From Caballeronia udeis (GTDB lineage: Bacteria; Pseudomonadota; Gammaproteobacteria; Burkholderiales; Burkholderiaceae): a DNA stretch of 64,000 nucleotides. Shown here in pieces: positions 46,044 through 53,575 of this stretch (its first letter is position 1; every line of letters begins with the position of its first letter). Made by a program: the position numbers and the translations under genes. The stretch spans positions 106,022 to 170,021 of the forward strand of contig NZ_FCOK02000010.1 of NCBI RefSeq assembly GCF_001544555.2. The letters are read 5' to 3'. The notes under the pieces are model-generated. The model saw only the letters and a list, made by a program, of their open reading frames with translations, had not been told where the DNA came from and ran no database searches.

Positions 46044-46193
46044 ATGATTTATTTCGATGATCCCAACGTGCGAATTGTTGCCCGCGATCTCCCGCGCTCC
46101 CTACATGCCGCCCAGGAATTTGCCCAGGCAATATTTCCCGTAGATTCGGCAATGGACTGGAGCAGTCAGGTGTTTATCAACTGTGACACCTGA
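46044..46193 (+). CDS. Small hypothetical ORF (49 aa) ending in a hairpin
   Basis: An ATG 22 bases after the LysR stop, with GAGAGG upstream, opens 49 codons (MIYFDDPNVRIVARDLPRS...). No family is recognised. Its end overlaps a perfect 11-bp inverted repeat at 46162-46172/46187-46197, so it may be real with a terminator, or just a chance frame. The rest of 46194-46471 is empty. Confidence 0.35.
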   Translation: MIYFDDPNVRIVARDLPRSLHAAQEFAQAIFPVDSAMDWSSQVFINCDT

Positions 46194-46471
46194 CTGCGCC
46201 GACACGTGCATCAGGTTGGGCGTGAATGACCGCGTAGCGGGATTGAGAAAGGCGAATAGCAGAAGAACAAGCAGCCCTACCAAGCGGCGCGCCAGGCTTA
46301 TTGTGCGGCGAAGCTGAATTTGGTCCATCGCCTGTCCTTCGTCGGCTATTGCATTGATTGCGTGTTCAATGGGCTTGAGAGACCTGCGATTAAAACACGC
46401 CAGTCCGCCAGGACAAAAACAAGTGGGCATGGCGCCGTTCCGCCGCACGCAGCCACGCCCGCTCATTCCCG

Positions 46472-48130
46472 TTAGCGCAACCAGATCATCTGCACGACCT
46501 TCACCACCACCAGCCCGACCGCCACGATCAGGTAACCGCGAAGCACGCCCATCCAGATGCGCTTTGTCAGCGTAAGGTTGGGGGGCGGCAGCTCATCCAG
46601 AGGCGGCATGCGCCACGCGGCCCGTGTTTCCTTCAGGCAACGCCGCCCGGTGCGCCCTTGCGCGCCGTCCGCCGCCTCAGGGTCACGCTTGCGAAAGACC
46701 ACCATGGCCAGATACCCGACAACAGCCAACGCCGTCCCGCCGCCCAGCACTTCAAGGATGGTCTCGCCGCTGATGTCCGGGTACACAACGGATGCCGTCA
46801 GGATAATCGACAACATCACCAGGACCCAGATGACAGCGCCCGTGAAAACGTTGAGCTTCTTCGAGTTGGCCCACGGTCCCAGCACCGCCTTGTCGTTGCA
46901 CAATAACAGCAGGAACACGGTCGCGCTCGGCAACAAGACGCCTGCGAGTGTTTGTACGGCTTCCGTAAGCAGTCCGAGCGGGCTGCCGGGAATGAGCACG
47001 AGTGCCGCAGCAGCAGCCACAATGCCGAAATAAACCAGATAAAAACCTTTTGCGTCGGACACGCCGCGGTGCAGCGAGTGGCGAATCTTGAATACGTCGC
47101 CAATGGCATAGGCGGTCGACAGCGACACAGCCGCAGCACCAATGATGCATGCGTCAAGCAGGGCCACGGCGAACAGCGTGGCGCTCGTGCGTCCCGCGTA
47201 TTTGCTCAGGCCCGCGATCACCCCGCCCGCGTCGGTGAAATTGCCGAACTCGGGCTTGCCGGCGTACAGCGCGGCGCAGAAGGACATCATGGCTACGCCG
47301 CCGATTATCACGAAGACAATACCGATCCACAGGTCGGCTTTTTCATACTTCATGAAACGCGGCGTGATGCGCTTGTCGACTACGTAGCTTTGCTGGAAGA
47401 ACAATTGCCAGGGCGCCACCGTGGTGCCAACAATGCCGATCACGAGCAACATCACGTCGCTCAGTTTCGACTGCGCCGGCCAGGTCGGCACGAAGAAGTT
47501 GTTTGCCATCTGCGACACGGGCGGGTGGATAGACACCAGCACGGGAACCAGCAGCAGGCTCAACAGGCATAGAACAATCGCGAACCGCTCGAAGCGCCTG
47601 AAGCTTCCTGTACTGACGGCCGCCATGGTCAGGGCTGCGGCAATGCACACCCCCAGGACTTTGGAAATGCCGAAGAAATCGAGGACAAACGTGATGCCGA
47701 TAAACTCGGTCACGATAGTCAGCGCGTTGAGAATAAACAGGTCGATGACGCTAAAGGCGCCCCAGAACTTTCCAAACCGTTCGAAGATGAGGCGAGCGTG
47801 ACCAACTCCGGTAACGGCTCCCAGGCGCAGCACCATTTCCTGGTTGACGAACAGGACCGGGACCAGCAGGAGCAGTGTCCAGAGCAACGTTGTTCCGTAG
47901 TTCTGACCCGCTTGTGTATAGGTGCCGAAAGCGCCGGCGTCATTGTCGCCGACCATCACGATCAGGCCGGGGCCGAGAATGGCCAGGAGCGTGCGCAAGC
48001 GTGCCCACCAATTGGTGCGCGCGCCCGTGTCATGTTGGGCAATCGTGCCGAGTGCGCCCTTGATGTCTCCAACGTGGGCGTCATCGAGTACAGCGCTGCG
48101 TGGTGGTAGGACTTGAGATGGAGTGGACAT
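46472..48130 (-). CDS. Nramp-superfamily divalent metal transporter (non-canonical motifs)
   Basis: A 552-residue inner-membrane protein with about 11 hydrophobic segments in the Nramp/LeuT fold. TM1 carries GDNDAGAFGTYTQAG, where classical Nramp has DPGN; the first Asp is kept but the rest of the site is D62-N-D-A-G66. TM6 carries VAPWQLF (APW at 239-241) where Mn/Fe transporters have MPH, so the metal-binding Met is missing. This suggests a different ion (Mg or another) or mode. The start has only a weak ribosome site (GGA 10 bases upstream), which fits control from the long leader upstream (48131-48906). The C-terminal 60 residues contain a charged loop and a last TM. Confidence 0.9.
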   Translation of the reverse strand: MSTPSQVLPPRSAVLDDAHVGDIKGALGTIAQHDTGARTNWWARLRTLLAILGPGLIVMVGDNDAGAFGTYTQAGQNYGTTLLWTLLLLVPVLFVNQEMVLRLGAVTGVGHARLIFERFGKFWGAFSVIDLFILNALTIVTEFIGITFVLDFFGISKVLGVCIAAALTMAAVSTGSFRRFERFAIVLCLLSLLLVPVLVSIHPPVSQMANNFFVPTWPAQSKLSDVMLLVIGIVGTTVAPWQLFFQQSYVVDKRITPRFMKYEKADLWIGIVFVIIGGVAMMSFCAALYAGKPEFGNFTDAGGVIAGLSKYAGRTSATLFAVALLDACIIGAAAVSLSTAYAIGDVFKIRHSLHRGVSDAKGFYLVYFGIVAAAAALVLIPGSPLGLLTEAVQTLAGVLLPSATVFLLLLCNDKAVLGPWANSKKLNVFTGAVIWVLVMLSIILTASVVYPDISGETILEVLGGGTALAVVGYLAMVVFRKRDPEAADGAQGRTGRRCLKETRAAWRMPPLDELPPPNLTLTKRIWMGVLRGYLIVAVGLVVVKVVQMIWLR

Positions 48131-48254
48131 TTTTTATTGTTCCAGAAAGTTTGGTGGCCGATAGAGGAAGTGCCGTGTTTGTCCCGCATACGAACGACCT
48201 GGGTCATCCCTTTATAAAACTCAGGATACCGAAGCGTGGGCGCGGGAACGTTGA

Positions 48255-48401
48255 TCAGGCGTGAAATACAAATTGGCGGAATGCGCGCCATGCATTGGCG
48301 AACCGATGCCGGCTGGTGGATTCCAGCGACAGCATGGTGTTGTAGTGAAGGCGTGATTCCTGGACGCGCGGAAGGTGCGAGACGAGTAAACCGAAGTTCA
48401 T
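48255..48401 (-). CDS. Small ORF (48 aa) upstream of the Nramp-like gene
   Basis: ATG at 48401 with GGAGAAG 5 bases upstream opens 48 codons (MNFGLLVSHLPRVQESRLHY...AFRQFVFHA) on the strand of the transporter, 124 bases before its start. It is basic, without a membrane segment. The better ribosome site than that of the transporter suggests translation, either as a small regulator protein or as a leader peptide. Confidence 0.5.
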   Translation of the reverse strand: MNFGLLVSHLPRVQESRLHYNTMLSLESTSRHRFANAWRAFRQFVFHA

Positions 48402-48487
48402 GATGCTTCTCCGACAATATGGCTTTTCAGTGAATGGAAAGCCGGCAGATCGGAGTTCGCACACGCGGTGCGCGTGACGAAATGGAC

Positions 48488-48553
48488 CTACTCGCCTTCC
48501 CTGGCCAAGGTGAAAGTGCTGCGGCGTAAGGGATAACTGTCACTGCCCGGCAT
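48488..48553 (-). CDS. Possible 21-codon leader ORF
   Basis: ATG at 48553 preceded by AAAGGAG at ideal spacing encodes MPGSDSYPLRRSTFTLAREGE, then a stop. It sits about 100 bases after a candidate start site (promoter at 48662-48690) and 87 bases before the 48-codon ORF. It is a candidate leader peptide for attenuation of the transporter. Confidence 0.4.
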   Translation of the reverse strand: MPGSDSYPLRRSTFTLAREGE

Positions 48554-48661
48554 GGCGGCTCCTTTATTGCGTGTGCACGCACGTCGTCATCCGCACGGCG
48601 CGTCTTTCTATGCAAAAGGCGCGAGCGGAACCAGTCGCGAGGGTTGGCTCGCAACGCGATT

Positions 48662-48690
48662 TGTATGGACGCAGGCTAGCCTGGCGTCAA
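48662..48690 (-). promoter_or_regulatory. Candidate promoter of the Nramp leader
   Basis: Minus strand: TTGACG (complement of 48685-48690), 17 bases, CATACA (complement of 48662-48667). It would give a leader of about 520 bases before the transporter. Confidence 0.4.
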
Positions 48691-48854
48691 TACGCTTGTT
48701 TCAGGGTACACGGGGGTATTTACTGCATATTTACCAAGACGCGCACCGTCTGCCTGCTGGCAAGACGGCGGCTAGGGAATCAAGCGCGAACGTCCTGCCT
48801 GTCAGGCAGAGAAAAACTTCGAAGGTCGACTACTACAACTGTCCAAGGCATTAG

Positions 48855-48916
48855 CCCCATTTGTCACGATGACCGGATTCTAGGCGGGCGCCAAATGTCA
48901 AGTCAACCCCATTTGT
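48855..48916 (-). promoter_or_regulatory. Promoter flanked by ACAAATGGGG direct repeats
   Basis: Minus strand: TTGACT (complement of 48901-48906), 18 bases, TAGAAT (complement of 48877-48882). A copy of ACAAATGGGG abuts the -35 upstream (48907-48916) and another follows the predicted start site (48855-48864). Operator-like spacing, 52 bases. It points toward the Nramp leader, or a small RNA between 48700 and 48870. Confidence 0.5.
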
Positions 48917-49259
48917 TAAGCAGAGCAGAAATAGTTTTGATGCGTGGTTATGGGCATCCTCAAGGCATTTTTTTTGAACTGGCAGCAATGTGTGCGTAAG
49001 CGCAATGAAATGAATTCGCGGCTAATGCAGGCCCATTCCAGACTTGGAGGGAATGCAGCCATGACGGCTGTCTCATTGAATACACGGCTTGATTTTCTTA
49101 CGTCATTTTTACTTGCCAACGAGTTTGCGCCGAGAATACAATCCGCCCGTCTCATCACAAGGAGTCCCTCGTGGACACATGCCCTGGTAGTGGAAGTTCG
49201 ATGCCGGCCAGCGCCGGCGAAGCATCCGCGAGATAGCGCCACAGGAACATTCCTTAGCC

Positions 49260-49408
49260 GCTAACTCGCCTGGTCGGGTTAGCGCGCTTCATCCAGGACC
49301 GGCTTCATGCCCGTCCTTCTGCAGCACGCTCCCCTTTGTCTGATCGCCTTTGCAAGTTCACTTGCAAAGGCGCGTCATGTCTTTGCACGTCGCTCGATTC
49401 AGTCGAGC
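49260..49408 (+). repeat. Three successive hairpins before a small membrane protein gene
   Basis: Hairpin 1 at 49260-49283 (9 bp with one wobble, GCTAAC/GTTAGC ends). Hairpin 2 at 49345-49372, a perfect 12-bp stem CGCCTTTGCAAG with loop TTCA. Hairpin 3 at 49392-49408 (GCTCGA/TCGAGC). A 21-codon ORF with AAGGAG (GTG at 49171, stop 49234-49236) precedes them. It looks like a structured 5-prime leader. The remainder of 48917-49170 shows nothing. Confidence 0.5.
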
Positions 49409-49425
49409 CGGACGGGAGTCTGCTC

Positions 49426-49743
49426 ATGTTTGTCATTTCGCTTATCTCGCGCATCGGTCCGGTATTACAGCCGCCGCGCCGCTTGTTCACTCGCGACCCG
49501 TCCCTGGGATGGGCCGTGCTTTGCCTCGCCATACTGGGCAAAGCCTGTTCTCGCCGCTTCTGGGTCGACGTCGTTCGTGCCGTGCCGCGCAAGGCCGGTT
49601 ACGTCGGCGGCTCGCTCACGCCGACGGTCTGCCTGCTCGTTGCACTAACCGCTGCAGCCATTGTTATCGCAGGCGCTTTGTCCGCTACCTCGGTAGGCGA
49701 CGAGCTCGGACGCGCAGTACGTTCGAGCTGGTGGTTTGCCTAA
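49426..49743 (+). CDS. Small putative membrane protein (105 aa)
   Basis: ATG at 49426 with GGGAG 7 bases upstream. The 105 residues hold a basic middle and one clear membrane helix near the C-terminus (PTVCLLVALTAAAIVIAGALSA). No family recognised. It lies behind the hairpin-rich leader and about 95 bases ahead of the porin gene. Two other frames are open here, so the assignment is tentative. Confidence 0.5.
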   Translation: MFVISLISRIGPVLQPPRRLFTRDPSLGWAVLCLAILGKACSRRFWVDVVRAVPRKAGYVGGSLTPTVCLLVALTAAAIVIAGALSATSVGDELGRAVRSSWWFA

Positions 49744-49837
49744 GCGCTGCACAACACGTATTTAATCCTTTGACTCACCTCTGACTTTCACCGAGAAAAA
49801 AATGTAGATCGTAAAACCATCTATCTCTCCACAGACC

Positions 49838-51376
49838 ATGAATAAACACCTTAAGAATTTACCTTCGAATTTTTTCGAAGGAACAGCAACGCCAACCTTC
49901 CACGCCGCGCAAACACCACGCATCTCAAGCAGGGCACGGTCCAATGTTCGCAACGGGATTTCCCTATTGCTGTCGCTAGGCGCGCTATCGACCGCGGTCG
50001 CACAGACGAGTGTCGACGCACCGGGCGCAAGCGCAGCCGACGCACAAACCACCGGGACGCAAGCGGCGCCGGCACCAACCGGCCTTTGGGACCGCTCGAC
50101 GTTGTTCGGGGATATGGGCGGGCTGCGTCCATGGCTCGGTAATTACGGCGTCACCCTCAGCATTCAGGAGACCAGCGAATATCTGCGTAACCTGTCCGGT
50201 GGCGTGTCGCGTGAAGGTGCCTACGACGGACTGACCCAAGCGAGCGTCCAGGTCGATACGTCCAAAGCCTTCGGCCTGCCGGGCGGTACGTTCAATGTCT
50301 CCGGCTTGCAAATTCACGGTAGCAACCTGACCCAGCGCTCCCTGCTCACGCTGCAGTCCGCAAGCGGGATCGAGGCGGAAGCAAGCACTCGCTTGTGGGA
50401 GCTTTGGTACCAGCAATCGCTGCTCGACGGACGGCTCGACGTAAAGCTTGGCCAGCAAAGTCTTGATCAGGAATTCATGATCAGCCAGTACGCCACGCCG
50501 TTCATGAATGCAACGTTCGGCTGGCCGGTCCTGCCTTCCGCCGACATGCCCTCGGGCGGCCCCGCTTACCCACTGTCCTCGCTTGGCGTTCGTTTCAGGG
50601 CGAAAGCATCGGACACGGTGACCGTGCTGGCGGGCGTGTTCGACGGCAACCCGGCAGGAAGCAATAGCGGCGACCCGCAAAAGCAGAACAGCAGCGGCAC
50701 GAACTTCAATTTACGTAACGGCGCACTGTTCATCGCGGAGGTGCAATACGCAATCAATCAACCGCCGGCGGATCCGAAAGCGCCTCAGCCAAGCGGACTG
50801 CCAGGCACCTATAAACTCGGCTTCTGGTACAACACCCAGAACTTCGCCGACCTGCAGCACGACACGAACGGCTTGTCGCTGGCCAACCCCGCTTCGAATG
50901 GAATCCCCGCCAATCATCGCGGCGACTACAGCGTCTACGCCGTTGCCGATCAGATGGTCTGGCGCCCAAGCGCCGACAGCCCGCAGTCGGTCGGTGTGTT
51001 TGCCCGCGTGATGGGCGCACCGGGTGACCGCAATCTGGTCGACCTCGGCGTGAACGCGGGTATCACCCTGAAAGCGCCGTTCAAGGGCCGGGACAATGAC
51101 GTTGCCGGACTCGCGGTTGGCTACGCCAAAATCGGGTCGAATGCACAGGGCCTCGCTCAGGATACTGCATCGTTTTCAACGCCCGGTTATCCGCAGCGCA
51201 GTGCTGAAACGATCATTGAAGCGACCTATCAGTATCAGGTCGCGCCATGGTGGCAATTGCAGGCCGACTTCCAATACGCGTTCCGGCCGGCAGGTGGAAT
51301 TCCTAACCCCGTGAATCCGTCCGGGCGAGTGCATGACGAAGCGGTGATCGGGATACGTACCGTCGTTAATTTCTGA
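49838..51376 (+). CDS. Carbohydrate-selective porin, OprB family
   Basis: A 512-residue outer-membrane beta barrel. Long N-region followed by a hydrophobic signal ending VAQ, then WDRSTLFGDMGGLRPWLGNYGVTLSIQETSEYL and alternating beta strands, ending in an aromatic residue (RTVVNF), the outer-membrane sorting signal. OprB porins let sugars pass; the sugar is unknown. The N-terminus before the signal (about 35 residues) is unusually long, and an internal start is possible. Confidence 0.9.
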   Translation: MNKHLKNLPSNFFEGTATPTFHAAQTPRISSRARSNVRNGISLLLSLGALSTAVAQTSVDAPGASAADAQTTGTQAAPAPTGLWDRSTLFGDMGGLRPWLGNYGVTLSIQETSEYLRNLSGGVSREGAYDGLTQASVQVDTSKAFGLPGGTFNVSGLQIHGSNLTQRSLLTLQSASGIEAEASTRLWELWYQQSLLDGRLDVKLGQQSLDQEFMISQYATPFMNATFGWPVLPSADMPSGGPAYPLSSLGVRFRAKASDTVTVLAGVFDGNPAGSNSGDPQKQNSSGTNFNLRNGALFIAEVQYAINQPPADPKAPQPSGLPGTYKLGFWYNTQNFADLQHDTNGLSLANPASNGIPANHRGDYSVYAVADQMVWRPSADSPQSVGVFARVMGAPGDRNLVDLGVNAGITLKAPFKGRDNDVAGLAVGYAKIGSNAQGLAQDTASFSTPGYPQRSAETIIEATYQYQVAPWWQLQADFQYAFRPAGGIPNPVNPSGRVHDEAVIGIRTVVNF

Positions 51377-51685
51377 CGGAACCCCGGTCTTCCTGGTCCC
51401 GCTCGCAGGACCAGGAAGTTGCGGCACGTAAGCGTTTCATTGGTGCGCGCCGTTCCCAAGCGTGCTCGAAATATGCTGTTCCTCCCGCATTCACGCACGA
51501 CGCCTTTTGTCTGATATATGGCAGCCTGTCGCCGAAGAGCGCCTGCTGGACGAACACCGAATTCGGCATAATGTGGAGCAGTCCGCAAAGCGATTCCCGG
51601 GGCACCGCGTACGGGTTCGAGTAAGGAAGCCAGTAAAGAAAAGCCGCGACGCGGCCCACGCCGCAACCAACGGAAGGAGGCGAGC
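51377..51685. other. Intergenic region, porin to cytochrome b561
   Basis: About 310 bases with no supported gene. It starts with an imperfect inverted repeat around CCTGGTCC...GGACCAGG (about 51390-51417) that may end the porin message. Confidence 0.5.
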
Positions 51686-52252
51686 ATGAACATCGCGCAT
51701 TCGTCCAACACGCCGCTCGACGCAAGTGCGGGCGAGCCGCGTTATTCACCCGCGCAGATAGCGCTGCACTGGGTGATCGGGTTGGCAATCATCATCATGC
51801 TCGGCATTGGTCTCTATATGGTCGGGCTGCCGAAAGGGCTCGATTTCAAGTCGAGCCTGATCAATTTCCACAAGTCGCTTGGCTTGACCGTTTTCCTGCT
51901 TGTGCTGATTCGCATCGTGGTTCGCCTGGTTGCAGGCCGGCCTCCGCTTCCCCCCATGCCAGCGTGGCAACGCGCCGCCGCCATCATGACGCAGGGTCTT
52001 TTATACGTGGCGATGATCGTCATGCCGCTGACGGGTTACCTGGGCTCGACATTCAACAAGTTCGCCACGCGCTTCTGGGGCATCCCACTGCCCATGTGGG
52101 GCTGGGACGACCCCGGCCTGCGCAAGATTTTCTTCACGGTGCATATGTTCTCCGCCTGGATCCTGATTGCGCTGATCGTGTTGCATGCAGCGGGCGCGCT
52201 CAAACATCAGTTGATAGATCGCGACCGCCTGATGGAAAGGATGCTGCCATGA
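51686..52252 (+). CDS. Cytochrome b561
   Basis: A 188-residue four-helix membrane di-haem cytochrome. IALHWVIGLAIIIMLGIGLYMVG (helix 1 with haem His), FHKSLGLTVFLLVLIRIVVRL, MTQGLLYVAMIVMPLTGYLGS, and FFTVHMFSAWILIALIVLHAAGALKH (haem His). It accepts electrons from quinol, in some cases to detoxify superoxide. A very strong GGAAGGAGG ribosome site. Convergent with mntP. Confidence 0.92.
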   Translation: MNIAHSSNTPLDASAGEPRYSPAQIALHWVIGLAIIIMLGIGLYMVGLPKGLDFKSSLINFHKSLGLTVFLLVLIRIVVRLVAGRPPLPPMPAWQRAAAIMTQGLLYVAMIVMPLTGYLGSTFNKFATRFWGIPLPMWGWDDPGLRKIFFTVHMFSAWILIALIVLHAAGALKHQLIDRDRLMERMLP

Positions 52253-52387
52253 TGAGGCTCGACAAAGCCTGACTCTATCGACACCATCATGGCTCCATAT
52301 ACAGGACACGGCGCTTTCAAAGCCGGCTCGCCCTGGTAACTATTTCGCAACCCTTATCAATTATCAAGTGGCTTTATCGGTGCTCGC

Positions 52388-52422
52388 TGCCCCGGCCTTC
52401 GCTCTTGCTCAGCGCCGGGGCA
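52388..52422. terminator. 9-bp GC-rich hairpin between convergent genes
   Basis: TGCCCCGGC and GCCGGGGCA with a 17-base loop, between the ends of the cytochrome b561 gene and mntP. A bidirectional terminator is likely; no strong T-tract. Confidence 0.5.
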
Positions 52423-52443
52423 ACCTCCGATCCGCTTGCTACC

Positions 52444-53013
52444 TCAACTGATATAGCCGAGATGCTCGGCCAGGATCACCGACCCGATAACAACAAGAAT
52501 GAACCCGCCCGCAATCTCCGCGCGTTGCCCGACAGCCTTGCCGAGAAAACGCCCGATCATCACGCCCAGGGTCACCATGATCAGCGTCGCCAGTCCGATG
52601 GTCGCGGCGGTCGACAGGATATTCACATCGATGAAAGCGAGTCCCGCTCCCACCGCCATTGCGTCGATACTCGTCGCGAATCCGGTGAGCGCCAGCAGCC
52701 AGAAACCGTGACTGCCGGGTTTCTCGACGTCCGGCGCAGGCGTGCGCAGGCCCGATCTGATCATGCGTACGCCCAGCACAAGCAGCAGGCTGAACGCGAT
52801 CCAGTGATCCCACGACGCGACATACGGCGCGGCGGCCTTGCCGAGCGCCCATCCAACCAGCGGTGTGAGGGCTTCAATCACGCCGAAGATCAGCCCGGTA
52901 CGGAGCGCCTCGCGAATCCGCGGGCGGTGCAGCGTGGCGCCCTTGCCGACAGCAGCGGCGAAGGCGTCCGTCGACATGGCGAAGGCGAGCAGGAGAGTAG
53001 AAGCGATATTCAT
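52444..53013 (-). CDS. mntP: Manganese efflux pump
   Basis: A 189-residue, six-helix inner-membrane exporter. The two inverted halves each carry the family's acidic motif: [14 protein letters not shown] (D16) and [14 protein letters not shown] (D117), which bind Mn2+. Start ATG at 53013; a longer frame upstream is not coding. Expression is expected to be switched on by Mn2+ through the yybP-ykoY riboswitch in the leader (53095-53215). The neighbouring Nramp-like gene, 4 kb away, may be the import counterpart. Confidence 0.95.
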   Translation of the reverse strand: MNIASTLLLAFAMSTDAFAAAVGKGATLHRPRIREALRTGLIFGVIEALTPLVGWALGKAAAPYVASWDHWIAFSLLLVLGVRMIRSGLRTPAPDVEKPGSHGFWLLALTGFATSIDAMAVGAGLAFIDVNILSTAATIGLATLIMVTLGVMIGRFLGKAVGQRAEIAGGFILVVIGSVILAEHLGYIS

Positions 53014-53042
53014 GGGGATGTGGGTTGTTGTTAAGCCATTCA

Positions 53043-53081
53043 GGTCGGGCGAGAACATGCGATGCAGCGGCGAGCCCGACC
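53043..53081 (-). promoter_or_regulatory. Hairpin in the mntP leader (expression platform candidate)
   Basis: GGTCGGGC and GCCCGACC form a perfect 8-bp stem with a 23-base loop, between the riboswitch core and the mntP start. It could be the switching hairpin that controls transcription or ribosome access. Confidence 0.5.
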
Positions 53082-53094
53082 GGTCTCCCCGACA

Positions 53095-53215
53095 CATCGA
53101 TGGTCTTGCCAACCAAAAAGCTAACGGTTGCTCATGCCACGGTTCGATCGAACCAAGCGTGTTGACATGAGCGCTCCCAGTGAATGGAAGCCGGCTACTC
53201 CCCAAAGACGGATGG
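53095..53215 (-). ncRNA. yybP-ykoY manganese riboswitch
   Basis: The minus strand reads CTTTGGGGAGTAGCCGGC about 195 bases before mntP, the conserved core of the yybP-ykoY aptamer (GGGGAGUAGC). It ends with the conserved GGCAAGACC, after several paired arms (e.g. GGTTCGATCGAACC). The motif senses Mn2+ and precedes mntP in many proteobacteria. The 53216-53575 stretch to the right shows no further gene. Confidence 0.85.
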
Positions 53216-53575
53216 AGGCTATCACGACTGAAATGAGTTTGTAAGATTTCGCCGGCAACGTGAAGGGATACTTTTGGCACACTTCCGGATCGCTTCTGCT
53301 GTGCGCATAGACATGGATCAAGGGTCCGCACCGGTCCACGCAGGTGGCAAACCCGGCTAATCTTGGCCGCCGGCCGCGCGGGAAAGAAAGTTCGAGCCGA
53401 TACAATGCGGCCTGCAAGCCAGACGTAGTGAACCTCCCGATCCAACCTGCCGCACGATGCCAAACCCGAAATCCATGCCGTTGTTTGACTGTGCGCGCCC
53501 CGCGCCGCACTGCGCGCCGTGCTGCCGGTCCTGTCGTTCGCGGCGCAGTCCATGCATCGCGACGAGCCGCCCGCG

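Noticed and set aside
47962..48207. Minus-strand frame starting at 48207 (MTQVVRMRDKHG...) that overlaps the Nramp start
   Set aside because: The possible AAAGGG site abuts the ATG and the frame runs antagonistically into the Nramp coding region; not supported.
51462..51689. 75-codon plus-strand frame before cytochrome b561
   Set aside because: No ribosome site or family, Arg-rich; treated as non-coding.
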